64,000 nt of DNA from Acidovorax sp. GW101-3H11 (GTDB lineage Bacteria > Pseudomonadota > Gammaproteobacteria > Burkholderiales > Burkholderiaceae_C). The stretch spans positions 10,571 through 74,570 of the forward strand of contig NZ_LUKZ01000008.1 in assembly GCF_001633105.1 (NCBI RefSeq). The letters run 5' to 3'. Shown here one piece after another: positions 54,574-64,000 of this stretch. The notes beneath the pieces were generated by a model. That model saw only the letters and a program-made list of their open reading frames with translations, searched no databases and was not told the DNA's origin. The translations under genes and the position numbers were made by a program. The number at the start of each line of letters is the position of its first letter. Within the stretch, counting starts at the first letter, position 1.

Positions 54574-55793
54574 TACACGACCTGACCGAGTTTGAAGATG
54601 GGGAGGTACATGGAAACCACGATTCCGCCAATCAAGGTGCCCAGGAACACAATGATGATGGGCTCCATCAGGCTGGACAGACCGGCCACCATGTCGTCCA
54701 CTTCGGATTCGTAGAAATCGGCCGCCTTGCCCAGCATGTGGTCAATGGAACCGGACTCTTCCCCGATAGCGCACATCTGCAGCACCATGGAAGGGAAAAC
54801 GTTGGCATTGCCCATGGCTGCAGTCAGGCTGGTGCCGGTGGACACTTCTTGCTGAATTTTTTCGGTGGCCATGGAATAAACGGAATTGCCTGCGGCGCCG
54901 CCTACCGAGTCCAACGCTTCAACCAAGGGAACGCCTGCAGCGAACATGGTGGCCAGGGTCCGGGTCCAGCGCGCAACGCAAGATTTGTCGATCAGTGCTC
55001 CGAAAACGGGCATGCGTAGCAGCAGGCGATCCATGAACATCTGCATCTTTTCATTGCGGCGCCACGCCTGCATGAAGAAGAAAAAGCTGCCGCCTATAGC
55101 GCCAAAGATCAGCCACCACCACTTCACGAAAATCTCACTGATAGCCATCACAAACAGTGTGGGGGCAGGAAGATCTGCTCCGAATGACGTGAAGACCTCT
55201 TTGAATGCTGGAATCACAAAAATCATGATCACTGTGACAACGACAAAGGCAACAATGACCACGGATATCGGGTACATCAAAGCCGATTTGATTTTTGACT
55301 TGATGGCCTCTGTCTTCTCCATGTAGGTAGCAAGTCGATCCAAAAGTGCTTCCAAGATACCCGCAGCTTCCCCTGCCTCGACCAAATTACAGTAGAGACT
55401 ATCAAAATACATCGGATACTTGCGGAAGGCACCATTCAGCGATGTCCCTGTCTCAATGTCCGCACGAATATCGTTGAGTAGTTTGGTGACGCTGGCATTG
55501 GTGTTTCCTCTGCCCACAATATCAAAAGCCTGGAGCAAAGGGACACCCGCCTTCATCATGGTCGCCAATTGGCGCGTGAACAAGGCAATGTCTTTCGGTT
55601 TTATTTTTTTGCCTGAGCGCATGCGGCGCTTTTTAATCTTCGTCGGAAAAACCCCCTGGCGCCGTAAGGTGGCCTGAACCTGGTTTTCTCCAACTGCGCG
55701 GACTTCTCCTCGAACGATTTTCCCATGGCGGTCTTTGCCCTCCCATTCGAAGACAAAATCCTTGAGATCTCTTTTAGATGCTGCGGTAGCCAT
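54573..55793 (-). CDS. pilC: Type IV pilus inner-membrane platform protein PilC
   Basis: The 406-residue GspF/PilC protein has two repeated domains. The first contains KPKDIALFTRQLATMMKAGVPLLQAFDIVG, the second RWTRTLATMFAAGVPLVEALDSVGG. Membrane segments include ALMYPISVVIVAFVVVTVIMIFVIPAF and the C-terminal LMEPIIIVFLGTLIGGIVVSMYLPIF. It anchors the pilus motor. The pilB stop is 20 nt upstream. Confidence 0.96.
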   Translation of the reverse strand: MATAASKRDLKDFVFEWEGKDRHGKIVRGEVRAVGENQVQATLRRQGVFPTKIKKRRMRSGKKIKPKDIALFTRQLATMMKAGVPLLQAFDIVGRGNTNASVTKLLNDIRADIETGTSLNGAFRKYPMYFDSLYCNLVEAGEAAGILEALLDRLATYMEKTEAIKSKIKSALMYPISVVIVAFVVVTVIMIFVIPAFKEVFTSFGADLPAPTLFVMAISEIFVKWWWLIFGAIGGSFFFFMQAWRRNEKMQMFMDRLLLRMPVFGALIDKSCVARWTRTLATMFAAGVPLVEALDSVGGAAGNSVYSMATEKIQQEVSTGTSLTAAMGNANVFPSMVLQMCAIGEESGSIDHMLGKAADFYESEVDDMVAGLSSLMEPIIIVFLGTLIGGIVVSMYLPIFKLGQVV

Positions 55794-55813
55794 ACTGCCC
55801 TCATCAGTGGTTA

Positions 55814-57553
55814 CTATTCGTTGGTAACTGCCAAAACTTCTTCGAGAGAAGTCAGGCCGAGCTTGGCTTTGTGGAGTCCGGAATCGCGGAGCGAACGCAC
55901 ACCCTCGGCTCTCGCTTGTTCGGCGATTTCCAGAGCGCTTCCATCACGAAGAATGATGCGTTGGATGTCTTCAGATACGGGCATGACCTGGTAAATACCC
56001 AAGCGACCTTTGTACCCGTTATTGCATGCGGAACAGCCAACGGGGCGGTAGGTGACCCACGAGCCGTCTATATCGTCTTCCTTGTACCCGGCCTCCACGA
56101 GTGTTTCGTGGGGGATGTCGGCAGGGGCCTTGCAGGCTGGGCAGAGCCTGCGCGCCAGCCGTTGTGCGGTGATCAAGATCACACTGGATGCGATATTGAA
56201 GGGTGCAATACCCATGTTGCGCATCCGTGTCAGCGTCGTGGGCGCGTCGTTGGTGTGCAGGGTAGACAAGACCAAGTGACCGGTCTGGGCGGCCTTGATC
56301 GAGATGTCAGCCGTTTCCAGATCCCGGATTTCCCCCACCATGATGATATCGGGATCCTGGCGGAGAAAGGATTTGAGTGCGACTGCAAATGTCAGGCCAG
56401 CCTTCTCATTCACATTGACCTGGTTGACGCCAGGCAGATTGATTTCAGAGGGATCTTCGGCTGTCGCAATATTGACGCCCGGCTTGTTGAGCAGATTCAG
56501 GCAGGTATAAAGAGAAACGGTCTTGCCGGAGCCCGTAGGCCCGGTCACCAAAATCATGCCGTAGGGGCGACCAATGGCCTGAAGAAGGCGTTCCTTTTCT
56601 ACAGGTTCATAGCCTAATGCGTCGATACCCAGCTTGGCACTGCTCGGATCGAGAATACGGATCACGATTTTTTCACCAAACAAGGTGGGCAATGTGCTGA
56701 CGCGGAAGTCAATGACCCTGTCAGGACCTACCTTCAATTTCATCCGGCCATCTTGCGGAACCCGCTTTTCCGAGATGTCCAGGCGCGAAATCACTTTGAT
56801 GCGCGAAGCCAGCTTGTCCTTGATGGCAATCGGGGGGGATGCTATTTCGCGCAACTCGCCGTCAATCCGGAAGCGGACGCGGTATTGGTGTTCGTAAGGT
56901 TCAAAATGCAAATCGGACGCTCGCATATTGAAGGCGTCCAGCAGCATCTTGTGAAGAAATTTGACGATGGGCGCGTCCTCAACCTCTGTGACGCCGGTAT
57001 CTGCCTCCTCGGGAGCGTCTTCAATCGAGACATCGTCAAACTCGAAATCACCACCTCCACTCACCAGCGTTTCCATGGACTCGCTGGTAGATTTGGACGT
57101 CACCTCTACCAAGCGGCTCAGTTTGTCATATTCCGCAATAATCCAATCCACACCCATCTGGGTGGTGAACTTTATTTTTTCTGCGGCTTCTTGGTCTGTG
57201 GGATCCGCCGTGGCAACAATCAATCGGTTGTTGCGCTTGCTGAGCACAACAACCCGATAAGCCTGGCAGATTTTGTTGTCCAGCAGTTCTTTGGGCAGGC
57301 GCAATGGATCAATTGCATCCAGGTCCAGCAGCGGTGCTCCAAAGACGGCTGACACCGTGTGCGCCAAATCAGCCGCAGATACTGCACCGGAGCCTGTCAA
57401 TTCAGCGATAAAACTGGTGCGGCTGATTTGTGATTTTTTGTAAATGTCCTCGGCTGACTTTTGCGTCAGCTTGCCAGCAGACATCAACGCCCGACCCAGT
57501 CCGGGGAGGGCGACTGCAGAGGCTTCTTTGGGGACAGTATCAACAGCGGCCAT
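55814..57553 (-). CDS. pilB: Type IV pilus assembly ATPase PilB
   Basis: The 579-residue hexameric ATPase powers pilus extension. The N-terminal MshEN-like domain is followed by an Asp/Glu-rich linker. The core has Walker A GMILVTGPTGSGKTVSLYTC, the Asp box, DPDIIMVGEIRDLETADI (Walker B), and HLVLSTLHTNDAPTTLTRM. The zinc-binding cysteines are in RLCPACKAPAD and VGCSACNNGYKGRLGIY. It is the first gene of the pilBCD unit; base use is slightly more AT-rich than its neighbours. Confidence 0.96.
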   Translation of the reverse strand: MAAVDTVPKEASAVALPGLGRALMSAGKLTQKSAEDIYKKSQISRTSFIAELTGSGAVSAADLAHTVSAVFGAPLLDLDAIDPLRLPKELLDNKICQAYRVVVLSKRNNRLIVATADPTDQEAAEKIKFTTQMGVDWIIAEYDKLSRLVEVTSKSTSESMETLVSGGGDFEFDDVSIEDAPEEADTGVTEVEDAPIVKFLHKMLLDAFNMRASDLHFEPYEHQYRVRFRIDGELREIASPPIAIKDKLASRIKVISRLDISEKRVPQDGRMKLKVGPDRVIDFRVSTLPTLFGEKIVIRILDPSSAKLGIDALGYEPVEKERLLQAIGRPYGMILVTGPTGSGKTVSLYTCLNLLNKPGVNIATAEDPSEINLPGVNQVNVNEKAGLTFAVALKSFLRQDPDIIMVGEIRDLETADISIKAAQTGHLVLSTLHTNDAPTTLTRMRNMGIAPFNIASSVILITAQRLARRLCPACKAPADIPHETLVEAGYKEDDIDGSWVTYRPVGCSACNNGYKGRLGIYQVMPVSEDIQRIILRDGSALEIAEQARAEGVRSLRDSGLHKAKLGLTSLEEVLAVTNE

Positions 57554-57683
57554 GTAACCGGTAATGTGTTAGGTGTGGAAAAGAAACCATCCTATCATCA
57601 CCGATCATGCTGGGGGTGTACAGCGCTGGATATTGGTAACTGCGCCACAGGCGGCGCGAATGCATGTTTGGGCGGTGGATTTA

Positions 57684-57760
57684 TGGTCGGGGTGAGAGGA
57701 TTCGAACCTCCGGCCTCTACGTCCCGAACGTAGCGCTCTACCAGGCTAAGCTACACCCCG
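57684..57760 (-). tRNA. tRNA-Pro (CGG anticodon)
   Basis: A 77-nt cloverleaf on the minus strand: acceptor CGGGGTG / CACCCCG, D-loop TAGCTTAGCCTGGTAGAGC, anticodon loop TTCGGGA, T-loop GGTTCGAATCC, and encoded CCA. It lies between pilB and ispB on the same strand. Confidence 0.97.
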
Positions 57761-57799
57761 TTGATCGCATAGCACCCATTTGCGCGTGTAATGTGCGTT

Positions 57800-58795
57800 T
57801 TAGTTGCGTCGCGCCAGCAATTGCGCGGCCAATTCTAGCAAGCCCTTTGAATGGGCATTGGCTGGAAGCTGCTCTGCGGCGGCCATGGCCCGACGGGCTT
57901 CGGCGAATGCGGCTGCCCGCGTAACGTCCAGGGCGCCGGTGGCTCGGACGATTTGAATGATCTCGCTCAATTGTTCTGTTGATCCTTGCTCGATGGCTTG
58001 GCGAACAACAAGTGCCTGGCTGGGGGTGCCTCGCTCCATGGCAGCAATCAATGGCAGTGTTGACTTCCCCTCCCGGAGGTCGTCGCCCAGGTTCTTGCCC
58101 ATTTCGGCGGAGTCGCCGTCGTAGTCCAGGACGTCATCAATGATCTGAAAGGCTGTGCCCAGCGCCTGTCCGTAAGTAGCGCAAGCTTCCTCGATCTCGG
58201 GTGTGCTATCGGCCAGCACGGCTCCCAGTCTGGCGCTGGCTTCGAACAGCTTGGCTGTCTTGGAGCGGATCACGCGCAGGTAGCCTGCCTCATCCAGAGA
58301 GGCGTCGTGCATGTTCATGAGCTGAAGCACCTCCCCCTCGGCGATCACGTTGGTGGCTTCGGAGAGGATTTCCATGATCCGCATGCTTCCTGCTTCCACC
58401 ATCATCTGGAAGGAGCGGGTGTGTAGGAAGTCCCCCACAAGCACACTGGCGGGGTTGCCGAATGTCTCGTTGGCTGTGGGGCGTCCCCGACGCAGGGTCG
58501 ATGCGTCCACCACGTCGTCGTGCAGCAGCGTGGCCGTGTGAATCAGCTCGACCACTGCTGCGAGGCTGAACCGGTGGTCGCCGCGGTAGCCCAGGGCGCC
58601 GCACACCATCAGCAGCAGTGCAGGCCGCAGGCGCTTGCCGCCGGCGGCAATGATGTACTGCGATATCTGGGCGACCAGCGGCACGCTGGACGTCAGGCGC
58701 CGCTCAATGACCTTATCGACCTCGTGCATGTCCTGGGCAACGAGCGTGAGGGGGGAGGCTGCGGGGGCGGTATGGTCAGTCAAGATGGCGGTCAC
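57800..58795 (-). CDS. ispB: Polyprenyl (octaprenyl) diphosphate synthase
   Basis: The 331-residue trans-prenyltransferase has the first Asp-rich motif LLHDDVVDASTLRRGRPTAN and the second FQIIDDVLDYDGDSAEMGKNLGDDLREGKSTLPLI. GGKRLRPALLLMVCGALGY is the N-terminal substrate region. It makes the C40 side chain for ubiquinone in most betaproteobacteria; the chain length cannot be read from sequence. It is divergent from rplU, as usual for this gene. Confidence 0.93.
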   Translation of the reverse strand: MTAILTDHTAPAASPLTLVAQDMHEVDKVIERRLTSSVPLVAQISQYIIAAGGKRLRPALLLMVCGALGYRGDHRFSLAAVVELIHTATLLHDDVVDASTLRRGRPTANETFGNPASVLVGDFLHTRSFQMMVEAGSMRIMEILSEATNVIAEGEVLQLMNMHDASLDEAGYLRVIRSKTAKLFEASARLGAVLADSTPEIEEACATYGQALGTAFQIIDDVLDYDGDSAEMGKNLGDDLREGKSTLPLIAAMERGTPSQALVVRQAIEQGSTEQLSEIIQIVRATGALDVTRAAAFAEARRAMAAAEQLPANAHSKGLLELAAQLLARRN

Positions 58796-58877
58796 AGAAA
58801 GTGCCCCGGATTATAGGAAGACCTGGACAGGGTCATCGCGGCCTGATGGGCGCGCGTTGCGCTCGTCTTCAAGGGGG

Positions 58878-58906
58878 TGGACCTGCGTAAACTGATGCGC
58901 TATACT
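58878..58906 (+). promoter_or_regulatory. Predicted sigma70 promoter of rplU-rpmA
   Basis: TGGACC (58878-58883) and TATACT (58901-58906) with 17-nt spacing, about 50 nt before rplU. Confidence 0.65.
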
Positions 58907-58955
58907 CGCGGGCTCTGCAGAAATTCGTCTGCGGAACTCATATCAAGAGGTCAAC

Positions 58956-59267
58956 ATGTACGCGGTCATAAAAACCGGCGGCAAGCAGTATCGCGTTGCT
59001 TCCGGCGAAAAAATTAAAGTAGAACAGATTGCTGCGGACGTAGGCCAGGAGATCGTGATCGACCAGGTTCTGGCTGTCGGCAACGGCGCTGAACTGAAGG
59101 TTGGTACGCCCCTGGTGTCCGGCGCAACCGTGAAAGCCACTGTCGTGGCCCACGGCAAGCACGACAAGGTGCACATCTTCAAGATGCGCCGTCGCAAGCA
59201 CTATCAAAAACGCCAAGGCCATCGCCAGCAGTTCACCGAACTGCAAATCGGTGCGATTGCTGCTTAA
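58956..59267 (+). CDS. rplU: 50S ribosomal protein L21
   Basis: The 103-residue L21 protein begins [25 protein letters not shown] and ends with [26 protein letters not shown], the 23S rRNA-binding region. AAGAGG precedes the ATG. First gene of the conserved rplU-rpmA-obgE order. Confidence 0.98.
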   Translation: MYAVIKTGGKQYRVASGEKIKVEQIAADVGQEIVIDQVLAVGNGAELKVGTPLVSGATVKATVVAHGKHDKVHIFKMRRRKHYQKRQGHRQQFTELQIGAIAA

Positions 59268-59283
59268 GCGAAGGAGCTAAGTC

Positions 59284-59541
59284 ATGGCACAGAAAAAAGG
59301 CGGCGGCTCTACGCGAAATGGGCGCGACTCCAAGCCAAAGATGCTGGGTGTCAAGGCGTTCGGTGGTGAATTGATCAGCGCTGGCTCGATCATTGTGCGC
59401 CAACGTGGCACACGTTTCCACCCCGGCACCAACGTCGGCGTCGGCAAGGATCACACCTTGTTCGCCCTGGTGGACGGCCACGTGTCGTTTGGCACCAAGG
59501 GTGCATTGTCCAAGTCCACGGTCAATGTGACTCCCGCCTGA
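59284..59541 (+). CDS. rpmA: 50S ribosomal protein L27
   Basis: The 85-residue L27 begins [29 protein letters not shown], whose N-terminal tail reaches the peptidyl-transferase centre, and has [30 protein letters not shown]. It lies 16 nt after rplU and is followed by a terminator. Confidence 0.98.
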   Translation: MAQKKGGGSTRNGRDSKPKMLGVKAFGGELISAGSIIVRQRGTRFHPGTNVGVGKDHTLFALVDGHVSFGTKGALSKSTVNVTPA

Positions 59542-59565
59542 GGATTTTTCCTCCGGCAAGCAACG

Positions 59566-59592
59566 AAGCCCCGCTTTGCCGGGGCTTTGTTG
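59566..59592 (+). terminator. Terminator after rpmA
   Basis: Stem AAGCCCCG / CGGGGCTT around CTTTGC, then TGTTGTTT. It may be only partial, as obgE follows. Confidence 0.75.
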
Positions 59593-59706
59593 TTTGGTCT
59601 GTACGGGTGGCTCTCGCATGCCATCTGCCTGCGGCGCCTGGAAGGCGCTCCGCTGTTCCGCCACAATCGGCGGTTGGCTGCCGGTTTGTCTGGCGCCCTT
59701 TTGTAA

Positions 59707-60789
<1,083 letters not shown>

Positions 60790-60819
60790 TGAACGGGGCT
60801 TGTGGGCCTTTGCTTCTGG

Positions 60820-60884
60820 TTGCTATATTTTTAATAGCTACTAGCGCTTGATGGGTGCGCGGTAGCAGCCAAAAATGATTCAAA
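60820..60884 (+). repeat. Dispersed repeat R1, copy covering the proB start
   Basis: TTGCTATATTTTTAATAGC, TACTAGCGCTTGATGGGTG, CGCGGTAGCAGCC, AAAAATGATTCAAAC in order. The proB ATG at 60875 lies in the right end. Confidence 0.9.
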
Positions 60885-62029
60885 CAATGGTTTCCAGCGT
60901 ATTGCGAGATGCCCGCCGCATTGTGGTCAAAGTGGGCTCCAGCCTTGTGACCAATGAGGGCCGTGGCCTGGATGAAACGGCCATCGGTGAATGGAGCCGC
61001 CAGCTGGCGGCCCTGGTGCGCGGCGATGGCGGGGTGGCGCGCGAGGTCGTGATGGTGTCCAGTGGTGCGATTGCCGAGGGCATGAAGCGCCTGGGCTGGA
61101 CCACGCGACCGCAGGAGATCCACGAGCTGCAGGCCGCCGCCGCCGTGGGGCAGATGGGCCTCGCGCAAATGTACGAGACCAAGCTGCGCGAAGAGGGCAT
61201 GGGCAGCGCCCAGGTGCTGCTTACCCATGCCGACCTGGCCGACCGCGAGCGCTACCTGAACGCGCGCTCCACCTTGCTCACGCTGCTGCGCTTGGGCGTG
61301 GTGCCGGTGATCAATGAGAACGACACGGTCGTCAACGATGAAATCAAGTTTGGTGACAACGACACCCTGGGAGCGCTGGTGGCCAATCTGGTCGAGGCCG
61401 ATGCACTGATCATCCTCACGGACCAAAAAGGGCTGTACACCGCCGACCCGCGCCGGGACCCTGCAGCGCAATTTGTGCACGAAGCCAAGGCGGGGGATCT
61501 GGCCCTGGAGGCCATGGCGGGGGGCGCTGGTTCCAGCATCGGCAGGGGCGGCATGATCACCAAGATCCTGGCGGCAAAGCGTGCTGCGGGCTCGGGCGCG
61601 TCCACCGTAATTGCCTGGGGACGGGAGCCCGATGTGCTGCTGCGCCTGGTTGGGGGTGAGTCCCTGGGGACCTTGCTGGTTGCACAAACCCAGAAAAAAC
61701 AAGCGCGCAAACAATGGATGGCGGACCACCTCCAGCTGCGCGGCTCCGTGGTGGTGGATGCCGGGGCTGCCGCCAAGGTGCGCGACGAAGGCAAGAGTCT
61801 GCTGCCGATTGGCATGACGGCGGTCGAGGGCGATTTCTCGCGCGGCGATGTGATTGCCGTGCGGGATGCCTCGGGTGTCGAGATCGCGCGGGGCCTGGCC
61901 AACTATGCGGCCGCCGAAGCGCGCCTTCTGTGCCGCAAGCCTTCGGCCGAATTTGAAAAACTGCTGGGCTATGTGGCAGAGCCAGAGATGGTGCACCGCG
62001 ACAACCTGGTGCTGGCTGTGGGCGCGTGA
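60875..62029 (+). CDS. proB: Glutamate 5-kinase
   Basis: First enzyme of proline synthesis, phosphorylating glutamate. The 384-residue product has an amino-acid-kinase domain ([87 protein letters not shown]-like [17 protein letters not shown]) and a C-terminal PUA domain ([35 protein letters not shown]). It starts with MIQTMVSS from repeat R1; the ATG at 60887 is an alternative. Confidence 0.96.
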   Translation: MIQTMVSSVLRDARRIVVKVGSSLVTNEGRGLDETAIGEWSRQLAALVRGDGGVAREVVMVSSGAIAEGMKRLGWTTRPQEIHELQAAAAVGQMGLAQMYETKLREEGMGSAQVLLTHADLADRERYLNARSTLLTLLRLGVVPVINENDTVVNDEIKFGDNDTLGALVANLVEADALIILTDQKGLYTADPRRDPAAQFVHEAKAGDLALEAMAGGAGSSIGRGGMITKILAAKRAAGSGASTVIAWGREPDVLLRLVGGESLGTLLVAQTQKKQARKQWMADHLQLRGSVVVDAGAAAKVRDEGKSLLPIGMTAVEGDFSRGDVIAVRDASGVEIARGLANYAAAEARLLCRKPSAEFEKLLGYVAEPEMVHRDNLVLAVGA

Positions 62030-62072
62030 TTGCCGGATTGCTTTAGCGTTGTGCGCGCGGCGTTCCAGCCAT

Positions 62073-62103
62073 AAAAAATGCCTGCTTATTGCAGGCATTT
62101 TTG
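62073..62103 (+). terminator. Bidirectional terminator between proB and rppH
   Basis: Stem AAATGCCTGC / GCAGGCATTT with loop TTATT, an A run before it and a T run after, so it can serve both convergent genes. Confidence 0.85.
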
Positions 62104-62119
62104 TTGGTGGGTGCGAAGA

Positions 62120-62797
62120 TCAGCGGGGCGTGGTGGTGGTCAGGGGCGGAATGCCGTCCAGTTCACCCGGCATGCTGTTTTGCGGGTCGGGGTCAAAACT
62201 GGCGCCAGGGGGAAGTTCCATGCCTGGGTTGATCAGCATGGACCCGGTGCGGTACATGCTTGTCCCCGTGTGTTCGCCTTCCCGTGTCCGCATGCCGCTG
62301 CGCAAGTAGCGGTTGCGCTGTTCATGCCGAGGCAGGTAGCGCGCCAGTTCGGTCAGGGCCATTTCATAGACCCCCCGCTTGAACTCGACGACCACGTCCA
62401 GAGGCACCCAGTAGTCATTCCAGCGCCAGGCATCGAACTCGGGGTGGTTGGTCGCACGGAGATTCAAGTCCCAGTCGTGGCCCACCAGTTGGAGCAGATA
62501 CCAGATCTGTTTCTGGCCCTTGTAATGTCCGCGCGCGTCGCGGCGGATGTACCGGTCAGGCACCTCATAGCGCAACCAGTCCCGGGTGCGGGCCACCACG
62601 CGCACGTGGTCAGGCAATAATCCCACCTCTTCGTGCAGCTCCCGGAACATGGCCTGCTCGGGGGTCTCGCCCCGGTCAATGCCACCTTGCGGAAACTGCC
62701 AACTGTGGGTGCGTATGCGCTTGCCCCAGAACACCTGGTTTCTCTGGTTGAGCAGGATGATGCCGACGTTCGGCCGAAAGCCGTCCCGGTCAAGCAT
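62120..62797 (-). CDS. rppH: RNA pyrophosphohydrolase
   Basis: The 225-residue Nudix enzyme removes pyrophosphate from 5' ends of mRNA and starts decay. It begins [60 protein letters not shown], including the complete Nudix box. The C-terminus is longer than in E. coli and Pro/Thr-rich. The ATG complement at 62795-62797 gives the family start. It is divergent from proS with a 92-nt gap. Confidence 0.95.
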   Translation of the reverse strand: MLDRDGFRPNVGIILLNQRNQVFWGKRIRTHSWQFPQGGIDRGETPEQAMFRELHEEVGLLPDHVRVVARTRDWLRYEVPDRYIRRDARGHYKGQKQIWYLLQLVGHDWDLNLRATNHPEFDAWRWNDYWVPLDVVVEFKRGVYEMALTELARYLPRHEQRNRYLRSGMRTREGEHTGTSMYRTGSMLINPGMELPPGASFDPDPQNSMPGELDGIPPLTTTTPR

Positions 62798-62889
62798 AAT
62801 CAAACCCCAAATTTTTAAACTGTGTCCATTATGCACGGCGCCTAGCGCGCAGCAAGTGGACTGCTCTGATCCGCCTGAAATCGATTCCG

Positions 62890-64000
62890 ATGAAAGCCTC
62901 CCAATTCTTTATCTCCACCCTCAAGGAAGCCCCGGCCGACGCAGAAGTGGTCAGCCACAAACTCATGATGCGGGCAGGGCTGATCAAGAAGCTGGGCGCG
63001 GGCATCTACAACTACATGCCCATGGGGCTCAAGGTGATCCGCAAGGTCGAGGCCATCGTGCGGGAAGAAATGAACCGCGCGGGCGCTGTGGAGCTGACCA
63101 TGCCCGTGGTGCAGCCCGCCGAGCTGTGGCAAGAGACGGGCCGCTTTGACAAGATGGGCCCCGAGCTGCTGCGCATTCAGGACCGCCATGGCCGTGACTT
63201 CGTGGTGCAGCCGACCAGCGAAGAAGTGATCACTGACATCGCGCGCCAGGAACTCAAGAGCTACAAGCAGCTGCCGAAGAACTTCTACCAGATCCAGACC
63301 AAGTTCCGCGACGAGCGCCGCCCTCGCTTCGGCCTTATGCGCGGCCGCGAGTTCATCATGAAGGACGCCTACAGCTTCGACCGCGACCAGGTGGCCGCCA
63401 AGGCCAGCTACCAGGTGATGGCTGCTGCCTACCGCCGCATTTTTGACCGCTTCGGCCTGACCTACCGCGCTGTGGCTGCCGATAGTGGCGCCATCGGTGG
63501 CGACCTGTCCGAAGAGTTCCAGGTGATCGCCGCCACGGGTGAAGACGCCATCGTCTACTGCCCGCAGAGCGACTACGCTGCCAACATGGAAAAGGCCGAG
63601 GCCCTGGCGCCTGCCGGTCCACGCCCTGCGCCCGCCAAGGCCATGGAAAAGACGCCGACCCCGGGCAAAAGCACCTGCGCCGACGTGGCCGAGTTGCTGG
63701 GTGTGCCTTTGAGCACCACCGTGAAGTCGCTGGTCCTGGCCACGGACGAAACCAACGAGGCTGGCGAGATCATCAAGAGCCAGGTCTGGCTGCTGCTGCT
63801 GCGTGGCGACCACGACATGAACGAGATCAAGGTCGGCAAAGTGCCCGGCCTGGCAGGCTTCCGATTTGCCACGCTCTTCGAGATCGAGGACCACTTTGGC
63901 TGCAAGCCCGGTTACCTGGGCCCCATTGGCCTCCAAAAGCCGCTCAAGATCGTGGTGGACCGTGAGGTGGCCGTGATGGCCGACTGGATCTGCGGCGCCA
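62890..64000 (+). CDS. proS: Prolyl-tRNA synthetase, N-terminal part (partial)
   Basis: The frame is open to the window edge for about 370 codons. The start [85 protein letters not shown] is the class II core of bacterial ProRS, with motif 2 [25 protein letters not shown]. The insertion (editing, YbaK-like) domain begins at about residue 240 ([22 protein letters not shown]), so this is the prokaryote-type enzyme with editing. The C-terminal anticodon-binding domain is outside the window. Confidence 0.97.
   Translation, partial: MKASQFFISTLKEAPADAEVVSHKLMMRAGLIKKLGAGIYNYMPMGLKVIRKVEAIVREEMNRAGAVELTMPVVQPAELWQETGRFDKMGPELLRIQDRHGRDFVVQPTSEEVITDIARQELKSYKQLPKNFYQIQTKFRDERRPRFGLMRGREFIMKDAYSFDRDQVAAKASYQVMAAAYRRIFDRFGLTYRAVAADSGAIGGDLSEEFQVIAATGEDAIVYCPQSDYAANMEKAEALAPAGPRPAPAKAMEKTPTPGKSTCADVAELLGVPLSTTVKSLVLATDETNEAGEIIKSQVWLLLLRGDHDMNEIKVGKVPGLAGFRFATLFEIEDHFGCKPGYLGPIGLQKPLKIVVDREVAVMADWICGA

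Noticed and set aside
57461-57924. Short open frames across the tRNA-Pro
   Set aside because: The sequence is a clear tRNA; translations such as GERIRTSGL are the familiar false ORFs found over tRNA genes.

Overview
The window is high-GC chromosomal DNA of a betaproteobacterium in the Comamonadaceae, most likely Acidovorax or a close relative. The grounds are gene order (pilQ/aroB, gltBD, mla-ibaG-murA-his-tat, petABC-sspAB, dciA-M23-secA-argJ, zapD-coaE-pilDCB, rplU-rpmA-obg-proB), the protein sequences, and two families of dispersed intergenic repeats. It is almost all core genome with a few accessory insertions. The placement rests on recognition; no search was run.

Layout: 1-4.2 kb holds the end of the type IV pilus secretin pilQ, an AT-rich lipoprotein gene where aroK would often sit, aroB and a dGTPase-like gene. 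4.3-6.7 kb holds a DUF1415 gene, a methyltransferase and a REP-associated (RAYT) Y1 transposase. 6.8-13.1 kb is gltBD. 13.4-17.4 kb is the phospholipid-transport operon mlaFEDACB, with an AcrR-like palindrome upstream. 17.5-20.8 kb holds an ABC exporter, ibaG and murA. 20.9-32.7 kb is the histidine operon hisG-D-C-B-H-A-F-I-E. It is interrupted by a DUF1016 nuclease gene, a divergent DUF2917/MocR pair, a VapBC-like toxin-antitoxin pair and a small secreted-protein gene. 32.7-36.4 kb holds a DUF4870 gene, a patatin, a HIT protein and tatABC. 36.7-40.5 kb holds a DegS-like protease, a Nif3 protein, a pdxA-like gene and mscL. 40.7-44.8 kb holds the cytochrome bc1 genes and sspAB. 44.8-52.2 kb holds tRNA-Thr, dciA, an M23 peptidase, secA, argJ, a DUF815 ATPase, a MutT protein and yacG. 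52.3-57.8 kb is zapD-coaE-pilD-pilC-pilB and tRNA-Pro on the minus strand. 57.8-64 kb holds ispB, rplU-rpmA-obgE, proB, rppH and the start of proS.

The genes serve core functions: nitrogen assimilation (gltBD), outer-membrane lipid homeostasis (mla), peptidoglycan synthesis (murA), histidine, arginine and proline synthesis, Sec and Tat export, respiration, and type IV pilus assembly.

The least explained structure is in the repeats. Family R1 (about 60 bp, roughly 12 copies) tends to sit at the 5' side of genes and often carries the start codon itself, for example in dgt, proB, hisH and the DUF815 gene. Family R2 (about 90-130 bp, 4 copies) always begins within about 12 nt of a stop codon, in the same orientation as the upstream gene. 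Other signals are an AcrR-like operator before mlaF, a five-site GTAC operator array before the MocR-type regulator, a toxin gene translationally coupled to hisC, and a 14-bp tandem repeat through the hisF stop codon.
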